From NCBI GenBank assembly GCA_017745235.1, contig JAGHZU010000013.1:33974-97973 (forward strand): a stretch of 64,000 nt of DNA. Reading direction: 5' to 3'. This document shows, one piece after another, positions 9,711 to 19,048 of the stretch. How positions within the stretch are numbered: position 1 is the stretch's first letter; each line of letters opens with the position of its first letter. This DNA is from Caulobacter sp. (GTDB lineage Bacteria > Pseudomonadota > Alphaproteobacteria > Caulobacterales > Caulobacteraceae). The translations under genes were made by a program, and so were the position numbers. Below the pieces are notes generated by a model that was not told where the DNA came from, made no database searches, and saw only the letters and a list, made by a program, of their open reading frames with translations.

Positions 9711-10358
9711 ATGCTGACGATCTGGGGACGCCGCAGCGCGTTCAACGTCCAGAAGGTGTTGTGGCTGATGGGGGAGTTGGGCCTGGCGTACGAGCGCATC
9801 GAGGCCGGCGGCGACTTCGGCGGACTGGACGATCCGGCCTTCAGGACCCTCAACCCGCATGGCCGCGTCCCCTTGCTGCGAGACGGCGATGTCCTGGTCT
9901 GGGAGTCGCACGCCATCCTTCGCTACCTCGCTGCCCGCCATGGCGAGGGAACCTTCTGGTCGCCTGACCCGGCGCGACGGGTGGCCGCCGATGGCTGGAT
10001 GGACTGGTCGCAGACGGCGCTGCAGCCGGCGTTCCTGACAGGGGTCTTTTGGGGTGGGTATCGTACGCCGGAGGCTCTGCGCGACGAACAGGCGCTCGCG
10101 GCCGCCTTGGAACGCGCCAACCGCCTGATGAGACGGCTGGAGGCCCAATTGGAGGGCCGCGATTACCTGTTGGGCGAGACCCTGTCGCTGGCGGACATCC
10201 CGACCGGGACGAATCTTTATCGATACTTCGAACTTGAGATCGACCGGCCGTCCTTGCCGCGGGTCGAGGCCTGGTACGCTCGCCTTCAGGCCCGGCCAGC
10301 CTATGCCGAACATGTCATGGTTCCGTTCGGCGACCTAAAGGGCCGTCTGGCGTTCTAA
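9711..10358 (+). CDS. Glutathione S-transferase family protein
   Basis: A 215-residue protein with a thioredoxin-like N-terminal domain (LTIWGRRSAFNVQKVLWLM, then GRVPLLRDGDVLVWESHAIL with the conserved Pro and the E-S glutathione-binding pair) and an all-helical C-terminal domain containing LGETLSLADIPTG, the N-capping box. The S-R-N-V arrangement after the first strand fits a serine-type enzyme acting on an unknown electrophile. The frame is open further upstream, but ATG at 9711 gives the exact family N-terminus and lies just after the comEC stop. A GFA-fold gene follows 22 bases later. Confidence 0.92.
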   Translation: MLTIWGRRSAFNVQKVLWLMGELGLAYERIEAGGDFGGLDDPAFRTLNPHGRVPLLRDGDVLVWESHAILRYLAARHGEGTFWSPDPARRVAADGWMDWSQTALQPAFLTGVFWGGYRTPEALRDEQALAAALERANRLMRRLEAQLEGRDYLLGETLSLADIPTGTNLYRYFELEIDRPSLPRVEAWYARLQARPAYAEHVMVPFGDLKGRLAF

Positions 10359-10380
10359 GCCGGAAGCTAGGGAGATCCTG

Positions 10381-10794
10381 ATGGAGCGGTCATTCGAGCG
10401 ATCCGGCGGATGCGTCTGCGGTGCGGTGCGCTATGTCGCGACGGGCGCGCCGCTGCGGGTGGGCCTGTGCCACTGCCTGACCTGCCGCAAGCGCCATGGC
10501 GCGCCCTGCAACGCCTTTGCGGCCTATCCGATCGAGCGGGTCGGCATCGTCGGCGAGACCCGGACCTGGGAAGACCCGCAGCACGGTCGCCACCACGGTT
10601 GCCCGACCTGCGGCGCCCCCGTCTTCTGGAGCGCCGAAGGTGATGGCGAGATCGAGATCCACCTGGGCGGCCTGGACGAACCCGGCCAGTTCACGCCGCA
10701 GTATGAGGTCTGGGTCAGGCGCCGGGAGCCCTGGATGCCGCCGCTGAACGTGCCGCAGTACGTGGAGAACCGGCCGGCGGGCTCGCCGTCCTGA
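10381..10794 (+). CDS. GFA/CENP-V family zinc protein
   Basis: 137 residues with the complete cysteine set of the glutathione-dependent formaldehyde-activating fold: CVCGAVRY, LCHCLTCRKRHG and GCPTCGAPVFW. These bind two zinc ions in characterised members. The reference enzyme speeds S-hydroxymethylglutathione formation, but most relatives have no proven reaction, so the substrate is open. A GGGAG ribosome site at about 10370-10374 supports the ATG at 10381. It follows the glutathione S-transferase gene closely, which hints at a shared thiol-related role. A strong terminator follows. Confidence 0.87.
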   Translation: MERSFERSGGCVCGAVRYVATGAPLRVGLCHCLTCRKRHGAPCNAFAAYPIERVGIVGETRTWEDPQHGRHHGCPTCGAPVFWSAEGDGEIEIHLGGLDEPGQFTPQYEVWVRRREPWMPPLNVPQYVENRPAGSPS

Positions 10795-10814
10795 CTCCGC
10801 AGGCCCCGAACGAG

Positions 10815-10850
10815 AAAGGCCCGCCGGAGGAGCAACCTCGGCGGGCCTTC
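10815..10850. terminator. Strong intrinsic hairpin between the GFA gene and lexA
   Basis: AAGGCCCGCCGGAGG pairs with CCTCGGCGGGCCTT across a 5-base loop, with one bulged base. It lies between two convergent genes, is flanked by A-rich sequence on the left and a short T-run on the right, and can stop transcription from both sides. Confidence 0.75.
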
Positions 10851-10878
10851 TGGCATCGCGCTCGGCTCTCCCGAGCCG

Positions 10879-11583
10879 TTAGTGATAGCGGCGGATCAGG
10901 CCCACCAGCTTGCCCTGCACCTCGACCTGATCGGGACCGAAGATGCGGGTCTCGTACTTGGGATTGGCGGCCTCCAGGGCGATCGAGCCGCCCTTCTTGC
11001 GCAGGCGCTTGAGAGTGGCTTCCTCGCCGACGAGGGCCACGACGATCTCGCCGCTGTTGGCGGTGTCGCCCTTCTTGATGATCACATAGTCGCCGTCGAG
11101 GATGCCGGCCTCGATCATTGAGTCGCCCTGAACCTCGAGCACGTAGTGTTCACCGCCGCCCAGCATGGTTTCGGGCACCGGCAGGCGCTCGCGCTCATGC
11201 TGGATGGCGTCGATGGGCGTACCAGCGGCGATGCGGCCCAGGATCGGCAATTCCCGGCTGTTGTCCGCAGCCACGGGGGCGGGCGGAGCGGCCGAGGCCT
11301 GACCGCCGCCTTCAAGAACCTGGGGCTTGAAGGCTCCGCGCCCCTTGGGGGGAGCGGCAGTGGTGGCCTGCTGAGGCAGCTTGACCACTTCCAGTGCGCG
11401 GGCGCGGTGCGCCAGACGACGGATGAAGCCGCGCTCTTCCAGCGCAGTGATCAGCCGATGGATTCCCGACTTCGAAGCCAGATCCAGCGCCTCCTTCATC
11501 TCGTCGAAGGAGGGGGAGACGCCGGTCTCCTTGATCCGTTCGTGGATGAACATCAGCAGCTCGTGCTGCTTGCGCGTGAGCAT
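10879..11583 (-). CDS. lexA: SOS response repressor LexA
   Basis: LexA represses DNA-damage genes and cleaves itself when RecA filaments form. The 234-residue protein has the N-terminal winged helix ([17 protein letters not shown], then [13 protein letters not shown] and [19 protein letters not shown]). Next come a Gln/Ala-rich linker, the Ala-Gly cleavage site in [12 protein letters not shown], the catalytic serine in [17 protein letters not shown] and the catalytic lysine in the [11 protein letters not shown] region. The ATG at 11583 gives the family N-terminus; an upstream start would add 12 residues. An SOS box lies about 50 bases before it, so it is autoregulated. Its position after the trp genes is a recurring alphaproteobacterial arrangement. 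Confidence 0.97.
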   Translation of the reverse strand: MLTRKQHELLMFIHERIKETGVSPSFDEMKEALDLASKSGIHRLITALEERGFIRRLAHRARALEVVKLPQQATTAAPPKGRGAFKPQVLEGGGQASAAPPAPVAADNSRELPILGRIAAGTPIDAIQHERERLPVPETMLGGGEHYVLEVQGDSMIEAGILDGDYVIIKKGDTANSGEIVVALVGEEATLKRLRKKGGSIALEAANPKYETRIFGPDQVEVQGKLVGLIRRYH

Positions 11584-11631
11584 GTCCGGCCTCGCCAGTC
11601 GTCGCGGAACAAACCGCAAACCTCTGCGAAT

Positions 11632-11646
11632 GTTCTCTAGGTGTTC
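11632..11646. promoter_or_regulatory. LexA (SOS) box of the alphaproteobacterial type
   Basis: GTTC-TCTAGGT-GTTC, an exact match to the GTTC-N7-GTTC direct repeat recognised by alphaproteobacterial LexA. It lies 49-63 bases upstream of the lexA start, the expected place for autorepression. Confidence 0.88.
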
Positions 11647-11846
11647 TTTGTTGATGTCAAGTTAACGCTGTTCTCCGAGGCGGGCGCCCGAATTGTCGAG
11701 GAAATACAGAGGCGGATCGATTGATCGCCGGGACGCCGAACGGCGAGGGGAGGGAATCACCCTCTGCGCCAAGTCCAAGACGCGCGTGAACGAGAGCTTG
11801 GCGGATGATGGGCTGGCGGCGTGCCGCGGAGCTGGGTCGACTACAT

Positions 11847-11864
11847 CGGCGCGCGTGCGCGCCG
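11847..11864 (-). terminator. GC-rich hairpin just after trpC
   Basis: CGGCGCG and CGCGCCG flank a four-base loop about ten bases beyond the trpC stop on the minus strand. There is no clear T-run, so it may be a pause or RNA-end-stabilising structure rather than a classic terminator. Confidence 0.4.
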
Positions 11865-11874
11865 CTGAGGCGAT

Positions 11875-12663
11875 CTAGCCGATCAGAGTCCTAGTGGCCG
11901 AGGTCACGTCGGCTTGCCGCATCAGGCTTTCGCCGACCAGCATGGCCTTGGCGCCAGCGACCTCCATGCGAACCACGTCATCGTGGACGAAGACGCCGCT
12001 TTCGGTGACCAGCAGGGCGTCCTTGGGCGCCAGGGCGGCCAGGCGTTCGGTAACGGCGAGGTCTACGACAAAGCTCTTCAGGTCGCGGTTGTTGATCCCG
12101 ACCAGGGTCGAGCCCAGCTTGCCGGCTCGCTCCATCTCGGCCTCGTCGTGCACCTCGACCAGGGCGTCCATGCCCAGGCGCTTGGCCTCGGTCATCAGGT
12201 CGGCGGCCAGGGCGTCGTCGATCATCGCCAGGATCACCAGGATGGCGTCCGCGCCCAGGGCCCGGCTTTCGGCCACCTGCCAGGGATCGACCAGGAAATC
12301 CTTGCGGATGCAGGGAAGGGTGACCGCCGCGCGCGCGTCGATCAGGAACGGGTCGGCGCCCTGGAAGCTGGGGCCGTCGGTCAGGATCGACAGGCAGGCC
12401 GCACCACCGGCCTGGTAGGCGCGGGCCAGGGCCGGTGGATCGAAGTCGGCGCGGATCAGGCCCTTGGAGGGGGAAGCCTTCTTGATTTCGGCGATCAGGG
12501 CCAGCTTGCCCGGCGCATGGGCTTCGGCGAGGGCCGCCTTGAAGCCGCGTGGCGAGCTGGCGGCGCGAGCGGCGGCTTCAAGCTCGGCCACGCTGCGGCG
12601 CCGCTTGCGCTGAACGACGTCCTCGCGCTTGTACGCAGCGATCTTGGCCAGGATGTCGGTCAT
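11875..12663 (-). CDS. trpC: Indole-3-glycerol phosphate synthase
   Basis: Closes the indole ring from carboxyphenylaminodeoxyribulose phosphate in tryptophan synthesis. The 262-residue TIM barrel shows [21 protein letters not shown] with the catalytic lysine, [39 protein letters not shown] and LVTESGV, all family signatures. It is a single-function enzyme, not fused to TrpF. Its ATG overlaps the trpD stop as ATGA, showing coupling in the trpG-trpD-trpC operon. The next gene downstream, lexA, is separated by about 290 bases. Confidence 0.97.
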   Translation of the reverse strand: MTDILAKIAAYKREDVVQRKRRRSVAELEAAARAASSPRGFKAALAEAHAPGKLALIAEIKKASPSKGLIRADFDPPALARAYQAGGAACLSILTDGPSFQGADPFLIDARAAVTLPCIRKDFLVDPWQVAESRALGADAILVILAMIDDALAADLMTEAKRLGMDALVEVHDEAEMERAGKLGSTLVGINNRDLKSFVVDLAVTERLAALAPKDALLVTESGVFVHDDVVRMEVAGAKAMLVGESLMRQADVTSATRTLIG

Positions 12664-13688
12664 GCGGAAATGGTCTCGGAATTGGTGGCGGCCACGAGGC
12701 CGGCCAGGGCCGCCTTGGCGCGGCCGTCGTCCAGCACTGAGCCGGCCAGTTCGACGCCTTCCCGAAGCGTCTCGACCTTGTCGGCCACCAGGAAGGCGGC
12801 GGCGGCGTTGAGCATGACGATGTCGCGATAGGCGCTCTTCTGGCCGTCCAGCAGGGCGGTCAGCGCGGCGGCGTTGTAGGCGGGATCACCGCCGGTGATG
12901 TCGGCCAGGGCCGCGCGGGGCAGACCCACGGCCTCGGGCGTGATCGTGAACAGGCGCAAGGATCCGTCGCGCCATTCGGCGACTTCGGTCTCGCCTGTCG
13001 TGGTCAGCTCGTCCATGCCCGAGCCGTGGACCGACCAGGCGCGCTCGGCGCCAAGGGCCCCCAGGGCCTTGGCGACGGGTTCGACGAAACGGTGGGCGGA
13101 GACGCCGACGACCTGCCGCTTCGCGCCGGCCGGATTGGTCAGCGGGCCCAGCAGGTTGAAGATCGTGCGGAAACCCAGTTGCTGGCGGATCGGCGAGACG
13201 TGCTTCATCGCCCCGTGATGCGACTGGGCGAACAGGAAGCAGATGCCGGCGGTGTCCAGCGCGCGGCGCTGCTGTTCCAGGCTGGCGTCGATATTGACGC
13301 CCAGGGCCGACAGCACGTCGGCGGTGCCTGACTTGCTGGTGATGGCGCGGTTGCCGTGCTTGGCCACCTTCAGCCCGCCGCCGGCGGCCACGAAGCCCAC
13401 GGCCGTGGAGATGTTCAGCGTGTGCAAGCCGTCGCCGCCGGTGCCGCAGACGTCGACCACCTCGTACGGATGATCCAGATGGATGGCGGCGCGGCGCATG
13501 GCGCGAGCGCAGGCGGTGATCTCGCCCACGGTCTCGCCACGCAGGCGCATGGCGGTGACCGCCGCCGCCACCTGGGCCGGCGTCGGTTCACCGCGCAGGC
13601 AGGCGGCGAAGAACTGTTCGGCGTCGTCCTCGTCCAGGGTCTGGCCGTCGGCCAGTTTGGCCAGCAGGGGCTTGAAGGCGTCAGACAT
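12660..13688 (-). CDS. trpD: Anthranilate phosphoribosyltransferase
   Basis: Transfers phosphoribose from PRPP to anthranilate. The protein has 342 residues. The PRPP loop [17 protein letters not shown] near residue 80, [21 protein letters not shown], the [22 protein letters not shown] segment split around residue 180, and the helical N-terminal domain are all present. It starts 2 bases after the trpG stop and overlaps trpC, giving a tight operon. It is not fused to trpG, unlike in enterobacteria. Confidence 0.97.
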   Translation of the reverse strand: MSDAFKPLLAKLADGQTLDEDDAEQFFAACLRGEPTPAQVAAAVTAMRLRGETVGEITACARAMRRAAIHLDHPYEVVDVCGTGGDGLHTLNISTAVGFVAAGGGLKVAKHGNRAITSKSGTADVLSALGVNIDASLEQQRRALDTAGICFLFAQSHHGAMKHVSPIRQQLGFRTIFNLLGPLTNPAGAKRQVVGVSAHRFVEPVAKALGALGAERAWSVHGSGMDELTTTGETEVAEWRDGSLRLFTITPEAVGLPRAALADITGGDPAYNAAALTALLDGQKSAYRDIVMLNAAAAFLVADKVETLREGVELAGSVLDDGRAKAALAGLVAATNSETISA

Positions 13689-13690
13689 GG

Positions 13691-14287
13691 CTAGACCCAG
13701 ATCGTCGCGTCGCGCGCGACCTTGGCCAGGTCCAGGAAGTTGGCCAGCATCTGGTGGCCGCCTTCCGTGGCGATGGACTCGGGGTGGAACTGAACGCCAT
13801 AGACCGGGCGGGTCTTGTGCTGCACACCCATGATCTCGCCGTCCTCGGTCCAGGCCGTGACTTCCAGGTCGGCGGGCAGGGTGGCCTTGTCGATCGCCAG
13901 GCTGTGGTAGCGCGTGGCGATGAACGGATTGGGCAGGCCCTTGAAGACGCCCTTGTCGCTATGGAAGATCTTGCTGGTCTTGCCGTGCATGACTTCCTTG
14001 GCGCGGATCACGTCGCCGCCATAGGCCTGGCCGATGGCCTGGTGCCCCAGGCAAACGCCCAGGATCGGCAAATCCTCGTTGGCGCCGCGCAGCAGCGGCA
14101 GGCAGATTCCGGCCTGATCCGGAGCCTTGGGGCCGGGCGACAGAAGCACCGCCTGCGGCTTCAGGCCCAGGGCCTCTTGCACCGTCAGGTCGTCGTTGCG
14201 ATGGACGACCGTCTCCGCGCCTAGCTCGTTCAGATAGTGGACGAGGTTGTAGGTGAAGCTGTCGTAGTTATCGATGACCAGGATCAT
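13691..14287 (-). CDS. trpG: Anthranilate synthase glutamine amidotransferase subunit
   Basis: Supplies ammonia from glutamine to TrpE. This 198-residue class I amidotransferase begins [19 protein letters not shown]. It has the oxyanion and nucleophile region [16 protein letters not shown] with the catalytic Cys near residue 79, and the His/Glu part [14 protein letters not shown] near 170. It is the first gene of the trpG-trpD-trpC run. trpE lies upstream on the same strand but is separated by 345 bases that hold a small opposite-strand gene, so trpE and trpG may be transcribed apart. A glutamine amidotransferase for p-aminobenzoate is also possible, as such subunits can be shared. Confidence 0.95.
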   Translation of the reverse strand: MILVIDNYDSFTYNLVHYLNELGAETVVHRNDDLTVQEALGLKPQAVLLSPGPKAPDQAGICLPLLRGANEDLPILGVCLGHQAIGQAYGGDVIRAKEVMHGKTSKIFHSDKGVFKGLPNPFIATRYHSLAIDKATLPADLEVTAWTEDGEIMGVQHKTRPVYGVQFHPESIATEGGHQMLANFLDLAKVARDATIWV

Positions 14288-14411
14288 GACGCCGCCTTTC
14301 AGGAACAGCTTCTAGCCGGTTTGACGCAAAAGGTGAGGGGTTTCGCGTCGAGTTTTTCTGGACCGGCAGACAGTGCGAAAGCGCCGCATTGCCTACCGGC
14401 GGTCGTCAGGC

Positions 14412-14630
14412 ATGCTGGAGGACATGAATCCGACCGATTCCGCCCTCGACACCGCCGCCATCGCCTACGCCAGGGCGCTTCTGCGCAAGCCGTCGCGTCC
14501 GCAGAAGATGGCTCCTGTCCTGGCGGCTGCGGCGTTCGCCGCCGTCAGCGCCCTGACCTTCGCCGCGGCCATGGTGATGGCCCCGCCGGCGGTCACCCAG
14601 CATCTGCCGGCCGACCGCCTGGGCGGTTAG
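14412..14630 (+). CDS. Small single-pass membrane protein of unknown function
   Basis: About 72 residues. A short polar N-terminus with a basic stretch (RALLRKPSRPQKM) leads into one Ala-rich hydrophobic helix (about residues 35-57) and a short tail. The codon use is GC-rich at third positions like its neighbours, which supports real coding. ATG at 14412 or 14424 could be the start; neither has an ideally spaced ribosome site. It sits on the opposite strand between trpE and trpG and ends only two bases before the trpE stop. I do not recognise a family. Confidence 0.5.
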   Translation: MLEDMNPTDSALDTAAIAYARALLRKPSRPQKMAPVLAAAAFAAVSALTFAAAMVMAPPAVTQHLPADRLGG

Positions 14631-14632
14631 GC

Positions 14633-16171
14633 TCAGGAGAAGCGCCAAGCCTCTTCGGCGGCGCGCTTGAGGGCGCGCGACTTGTGCAAGGTCTCGTCGT
14701 ATTCTGCGTCCGCATCGCTGTCGGCCACCACACCGCCGCCGGCTTGGACGTACATCATGCCGTCCTTGACCAGGGCCGTGCGAAGCACGATGCAGGTGTC
14801 CACCGAGCCGTCGGCGCCGATATAGCCCACCGCGCCGGCGTAGCCGATGCCGCGCTTTTCGACCTCCAGTTCGTCGATGATCTCCATGGCCCGGACCTTG
14901 GGCGCGCCCGAGAGCGTGCCCGCTGGGAGGGCGGCCATCAGCACGTCCACCGGATCCACGTTGTCGGGCGCGTCGCCCTCCACGTTGGAGACGATGTGCA
15001 TGACGTGGCTGTAGCGCTCGATCTTGAAGCTGTCGGTCACGCGAACGTTGGCGCCCTTGCGACCCGACGAGGCGGGTTCGTTGCTGCCTTGTTGCTTGAG
15101 CATGGCCACGCGGCCCACGTCGTTGCGGCCCAGGTCCAGCAGCATCAGGTGCTCGGACCGCTCCTTGGGGTCGGCCAGCAGTTCCTTTTCCAGCGCGAGG
15201 TCCTCTTCCGGCGTGGCGCCGCGGGGGCGCGTGCCGGCGATGGGGCGGATGGTGATCTTGCCGTCGCGCAGCCGCACCAGGATCTCGGGGCTGGAGCCCA
15301 CCAGATTGAAGCCGTCCAGGTCCAGGAAATACAGGAACGGCGAGGGGTTGGTCCGGCGCAGCGAGCGGTACAGCGCAAAGGGCGGCAGTGGGAAGGGCGA
15401 GCGGAACCGGTGGCTCGGCACCACCTGGAAAATGTCGCCGGCCCGGATGTACTCCTTGGCCTTTTCCACCACCACGCCGTAGTCCTTCCGGCTGACGGGC
15501 GTGGTGAACTCCATGGGTCCATGCGGCTGGCGCGGAGCTTCGTGGGCCAGTGGGCGGCGCAGGTCGGCCATCACCGTCTCGATCCGCTCGCGAGCGGCGG
15601 CGTGGGCCTCCTGAGCCGAAACGCCGGCCTTTGGACGCACGGTGGTGACCAGGATGATCTCCTGGGCGATGGCGTCGAACACGGCCACGATCGAGGGCCG
15701 GGTCATGATGCCGTCGGGCAGGCCCAGGGTGTCCTCATTGATGTTCGGCAGGCGCTCGGCCAGCCGCACCATGTCATAGCCCAGGGCGCCGAAGACGCCG
15801 GCCGAAGGCGGCGGCAGGCCGGCCGGCAGCTGGATCCGCGAGTCGGCGACAAGGGCGCGCAGGCTGTCCAGCGCGCCACCGTCCTGCGGCGCAAAGCGAC
15901 CGGCGGCGATGTCGTCCCCCTCGGCGATCTCGGCCTTGTCGCCGCGGCAGCGCCAGACCAGGTCCGGCTTCATGGCCACGATCGAGTAGCGACCACGCCA
16001 GGCGCCGCCTTCCACGCTTTCGAACAGGAAGGCGTAGGGGCGACCGTGGCCGATCTTCAGATAGGCCGAGACCGGGGTCTCGAGATCGTCGATCAGGCGG
16101 GTCCAGACGACCTGCGGGCGACCAGCCTCGTAGGTTGCGGCGAAAGCGTCGAAACCGGGCTCCAGGCTCAT
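14633..16171 (-). CDS. trpE: Anthranilate synthase component I
   Basis: Makes anthranilate from chorismate with ammonia from TrpG. It has 512 residues. The N-terminal part carries the tryptophan feedback site (FLFESVEGG, close to the usual LLES element, then RYSIVAMKP). The C-terminal chorismate-binding part shows FQVVPSHRF, PSPFLYFLDLDGFNLVGSSPE, IAGTRPRGATPEEDLAL, DLGRNDVGRVA, and GTLSGAPKVRAMEIIDELE. Its start overlaps by four bases the stop of the upstream PpiD-like gene, so the two are coupled. Feedback inhibition by tryptophan is likely. Confidence 0.97.
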   Translation of the reverse strand: MSLEPGFDAFAATYEAGRPQVVWTRLIDDLETPVSAYLKIGHGRPYAFLFESVEGGAWRGRYSIVAMKPDLVWRCRGDKAEIAEGDDIAAGRFAPQDGGALDSLRALVADSRIQLPAGLPPPSAGVFGALGYDMVRLAERLPNINEDTLGLPDGIMTRPSIVAVFDAIAQEIILVTTVRPKAGVSAQEAHAAARERIETVMADLRRPLAHEAPRQPHGPMEFTTPVSRKDYGVVVEKAKEYIRAGDIFQVVPSHRFRSPFPLPPFALYRSLRRTNPSPFLYFLDLDGFNLVGSSPEILVRLRDGKITIRPIAGTRPRGATPEEDLALEKELLADPKERSEHLMLLDLGRNDVGRVAMLKQQGSNEPASSGRKGANVRVTDSFKIERYSHVMHIVSNVEGDAPDNVDPVDVLMAALPAGTLSGAPKVRAMEIIDELEVEKRGIGYAGAVGYIGADGSVDTCIVLRTALVKDGMMYVQAGGGVVADSDADAEYDETLHKSRALKRAAEEAWRFS

Positions 16172-18138
16172 TGAGCCTTTTCCTTCGTCACCTTGGTAGT
16201 GGTCTTGCCGTCTTCGCCTTCCTTGGGAAGGGCCGAGACGTCGACGCCGATAGCTTCGCGAGCCAGGGTGAGGTTCGACTTGGTCTTCAGCTGGACCTTG
16301 GCGTCGGCCTGGGCGGCCTGAGCCATGTCGCGCATCAGGCCCTGCGAGGCCGCATCGCGACCCAGGACCGTCAGTTGGGCGGTCTGGGCCAGGGCGCCCG
16401 GACGGACCGCCTCGATCTTGGCCACGACGTAGCCGCCTTGCGGCGCGCGGGCCACGAAGGCTTCGCCGGGCTTGGCTCCGAAGGTGCCGATCAGCAGGTC
16501 ACGACCCAGGCGTTGGAACTGGCGGGCGTTCTGGCGGGTGATGTTGGGCACGCGCTGGATCTTGCTGCCGGCTGAGGCGGCGACCGCTTCCAGGCTTTCG
16601 CCCTTCTTCACGCGGGCTGCCAGTTCGTCGGCCTTCGTCTTCATACCTTCCAGCAGCGTCTTGATCATCCATTGCTGGGTCAGCAGCGGCTTGATCTCGG
16701 CTAGGGGCGGCATGGCGGAAGGAATGATCTTCTCCACACGGACGGCGAAGTACTCGCCCTTCTCGCCCTCGATCAGGTCGCTTTCGCCGCCGGAGGGCAG
16801 TTCGAAGGCGGCCTTCAGGGCTTCCGGGGTCAGGCCAGGGACCGGACGGCCGGTCTCGTCGACGCCCTGGGCGGAGATCGGCGCGGTCGTCAGGACCAAG
16901 GCGTTGGCCTTGGTGGCGGCGTCCACCAGATTGGCGCCGGCGTCGTGGGCGTCCTGGTAGGCCTGGGTCTGCTCGTAGGCCTTGGCCTGGGCGGCCTTGG
17001 CGCGCAGTTCGGCCTCGATGGCGGGGCGCGCGGCTTCCAGGCTGGCGGCGACGGCCGGGGTGATCTTGGTCAGCTTCACGACGGAAACGCCCAGGTCGCC
17101 GTTGATCGGCGCGCTGACCTGGCCAGCCGCCAGGGCGAACACGGCGTCGGCCACCTTGCGGTCGGGCAGGGCGCTCTTGGGCTTGGCGTCGATGACGACC
17201 GGTTGCTTGCCGAAGGCCGCGGCCACGGCGGCGGGTTGTTCGCCCTTGGCCAGGCGTTGCGAGATCGTGGCCGCGGCCTTGGCGTCGGGCGCGACGATCT
17301 GGACGAACGAACGGGTCTCGGCCGAGCCCAGCGTGTCCTTGCGGAAGTCGAAGGTCTTCTGGATGTCGGCCTGGGGCACGGTGATCGACGGCTCCAGCGC
17401 CTTGGCGCTGAAACGGGCCACCGAAAGGACCCGCGTTTCCGGACGCGTCAGCTGGGCGGCGTTTTCCTTCATGAACGCCTGGAGCTGGGCGTCGGTCGGC
17501 GGCTTGGGCTGGGGCACGCTCGCGGGATTGATCGCGAAGGCGGCCAGGTCACGCGATTCCAGGCCGTAGGTCGCTTGCAGGGCCGAATAGATGCGCGGCG
17601 CCTGGACGCTGGCGGCGAAGGCCGAGAACATCTGGTTGCGGGCGATGTCGTCGTGCACGCCGGCCTCGAAGGTCGCGGGCGTCAGCTGGTTCTGGGCCAG
17701 CAGGGCCTCGTACATCTTGCGGTCGAACTTGCCGGTGATCGGGTCGAACGGGCGCTGGCCCGCCGGCAGGCTGGCCATCTGCTCCTGAAGGATCTTGAAG
17801 ACCATCTTGTCGGAGGCGCGCACGCCGATCTTGCGGATCAGCTCGGCCATCGACTCCTGCAGCGACAGCTGGGTCAGCATCTGGCGGTCGATGCCATGCT
17901 CGACGGCCTGGTCCGGCGTAATGGTCTGGCCTTGAGCCTGCTGCTGTTTGCGGAAGTTCTCGAAGCGCGACTTGAACTCCTGAGCCGACATGGTGCGCGA
18001 GCCCGCGGAGATCACCCACTTGCCTGGCGGATGACGGAAGACGTCGCTGATTCCGAACACCGCGAAGCTGACGATCAGCAGGGCGAACAGAACCACCGCG
18101 AAGGGCGATTTGGCGAAGGAGCGGAAGCCGGCGAGCAT
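16168..18138 (-). CDS. PpiD-like periplasmic peptidyl-prolyl isomerase, inner-membrane anchored
   Basis: A 656-residue chaperone-type protein. It begins MLAGFRSFAKSPFAVVLF, then an uncleaved transmembrane helix (about residues 11-32), then a SurA/PpiD-like N-terminal chaperone region. That region contains SAQEFKSRFENFRKQQQ and IDRQMLTQLSLQESMAEL, and is followed by a rotamase-like region around residues 240-380. Proteins of this class assist outer-membrane protein folding at the translocon exit. The frame is open much further upstream, but ATG at 18138 gives the family start. It lies 148 bases from the divergent tpiA start. The isomerase domain may be catalytically weak, as in E. coli PpiD. 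Confidence 0.87.
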   Translation of the reverse strand: MLAGFRSFAKSPFAVVLFALLIVSFAVFGISDVFRHPPGKWVISAGSRTMSAQEFKSRFENFRKQQQAQGQTITPDQAVEHGIDRQMLTQLSLQESMAELIRKIGVRASDKMVFKILQEQMASLPAGQRPFDPITGKFDRKMYEALLAQNQLTPATFEAGVHDDIARNQMFSAFAASVQAPRIYSALQATYGLESRDLAAFAINPASVPQPKPPTDAQLQAFMKENAAQLTRPETRVLSVARFSAKALEPSITVPQADIQKTFDFRKDTLGSAETRSFVQIVAPDAKAAATISQRLAKGEQPAAVAAAFGKQPVVIDAKPKSALPDRKVADAVFALAAGQVSAPINGDLGVSVVKLTKITPAVAASLEAARPAIEAELRAKAAQAKAYEQTQAYQDAHDAGANLVDAATKANALVLTTAPISAQGVDETGRPVPGLTPEALKAAFELPSGGESDLIEGEKGEYFAVRVEKIIPSAMPPLAEIKPLLTQQWMIKTLLEGMKTKADELAARVKKGESLEAVAASAGSKIQRVPNITRQNARQFQRLGRDLLIGTFGAKPGEAFVARAPQGGYVVAKIEAVRPGALAQTAQLTVLGRDAASQGLMRDMAQAAQADAKVQLKTKSNLTLAREAIGVDVSALPKEGEDGKTTTKVTKEKAQ

Positions 18139-18286
18139 GACTGGGAGAGACCTTCCTCGATAACCGCGCGGATTCGACGCAAGGCGACGGAACGAACGCG
18201 AGCAGCGGGTATAGTAGAGCCCCGGGGCGTCGGGCAAGCCGAAGCGCTCTTGACTTCCCAAGGGACGCGCGCCCCAAACGGGGGTC

Positions 18287-19048
18287 ATGACTCTTTCCCT
18301 GACCACGCCCCGGCCCTTGATCGCCGGAAATTGGAAGATGTTCGGCCTGGAGGCGTCGCTCGATGAAGCCCGGGCCGTGGCGGCGGCGGTGGCTTCGCGT
18401 CCGCCCGCGGCCCGGGTGGCGATCTGCCCGCCGGCCACCTTGCTGCACAGGCTTTCCGAGGCGATGGCCGGCGAGGCGGTGTTGACCGGAGGGCAGGATT
18501 GCCATCCGACCAAGGCCGGCCCCCATACCGGCGACATCTCGGCCGACATGCTGGCGGACGCGGGCGCCCGCCTGGTGATTCTCGGCCACTCCGAGCGCCG
18601 GGCCGCCTATAGGGAAAGCGACGCTTTGGTCTCGGCCAAGGTCGAGGCCGCCCTGGCCGCCGGCCTGGAGCCGATCGTCTGCTTCGGCGAGACCCTGGAA
18701 CAGCGCGACGCCGGCCAGGCTGAGCAGGTGGTGACAGGGATGGCGCGGGGCTCGTTGCCCGAAGGCTTGGCCGGCCAGGCCTTCGCCGTGGCCTATGAAC
18801 CGGTCTGGGCCATCGGCACGGGCCGCACGCCGACCCCGGCCGACATCGAGCACATCCATTCTGCCCTGCGCGGGGTGCTGGTCGAAAAGTTCGGCGAGCA
18901 CGGCAAAACCGTGCCGATCCTCTACGGCGGGTCTGTGAAGCCCGAGAACGCCAAGGAGATCCTGGCGACGCCGGAAGTGGGCGGCGCCCTGGTCGGCGGC
19001 GCCTCGCTGAAGGCCGCCGACTTTCTGGCGATCATCGAGGCCGCCTAG
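18287..19048 (+). CDS. tpiA: Triosephosphate isomerase
   Basis: Interconverts dihydroxyacetone phosphate and glyceraldehyde 3-phosphate in the cytoplasm. It has 253 residues with the N-terminal IAGNWKMFG (catalytic Lys), the catalytic histidine in ILGHSERRAAYRE, the catalytic glutamate in VAYEPVWAIGTGRTPTP and the phosphate-binding ILYGGSVKPENAKEIL. All catalytic elements are intact. It is divergent from the PpiD-like gene and its stop overlaps by four bases the convergent acetyltransferase stop. Confidence 0.97.
   Translation: MTLSLTTPRPLIAGNWKMFGLEASLDEARAVAAAVASRPPAARVAICPPATLLHRLSEAMAGEAVLTGGQDCHPTKAGPHTGDISADMLADAGARLVILGHSERRAAYRESDALVSAKVEAALAAGLEPIVCFGETLEQRDAGQAEQVVTGMARGSLPEGLAGQAFAVAYEPVWAIGTGRTPTPADIEHIHSALRGVLVEKFGEHGKTVPILYGGSVKPENAKEILATPEVGGALVGGASLKAADFLAIIEAA

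Noticed and set aside
11693..11878. A 61-codon plus-strand open frame between lexA and trpC
   Set aside because: It has no homology I recognise, no ribosome site, and overlaps the hairpin after trpC and the trpC stop.
14237..16174. A 645-codon plus-strand open frame opposite trpE and part of trpG
   Set aside because: It is antisense to trpE, which is complete, and has no recognisable motif.
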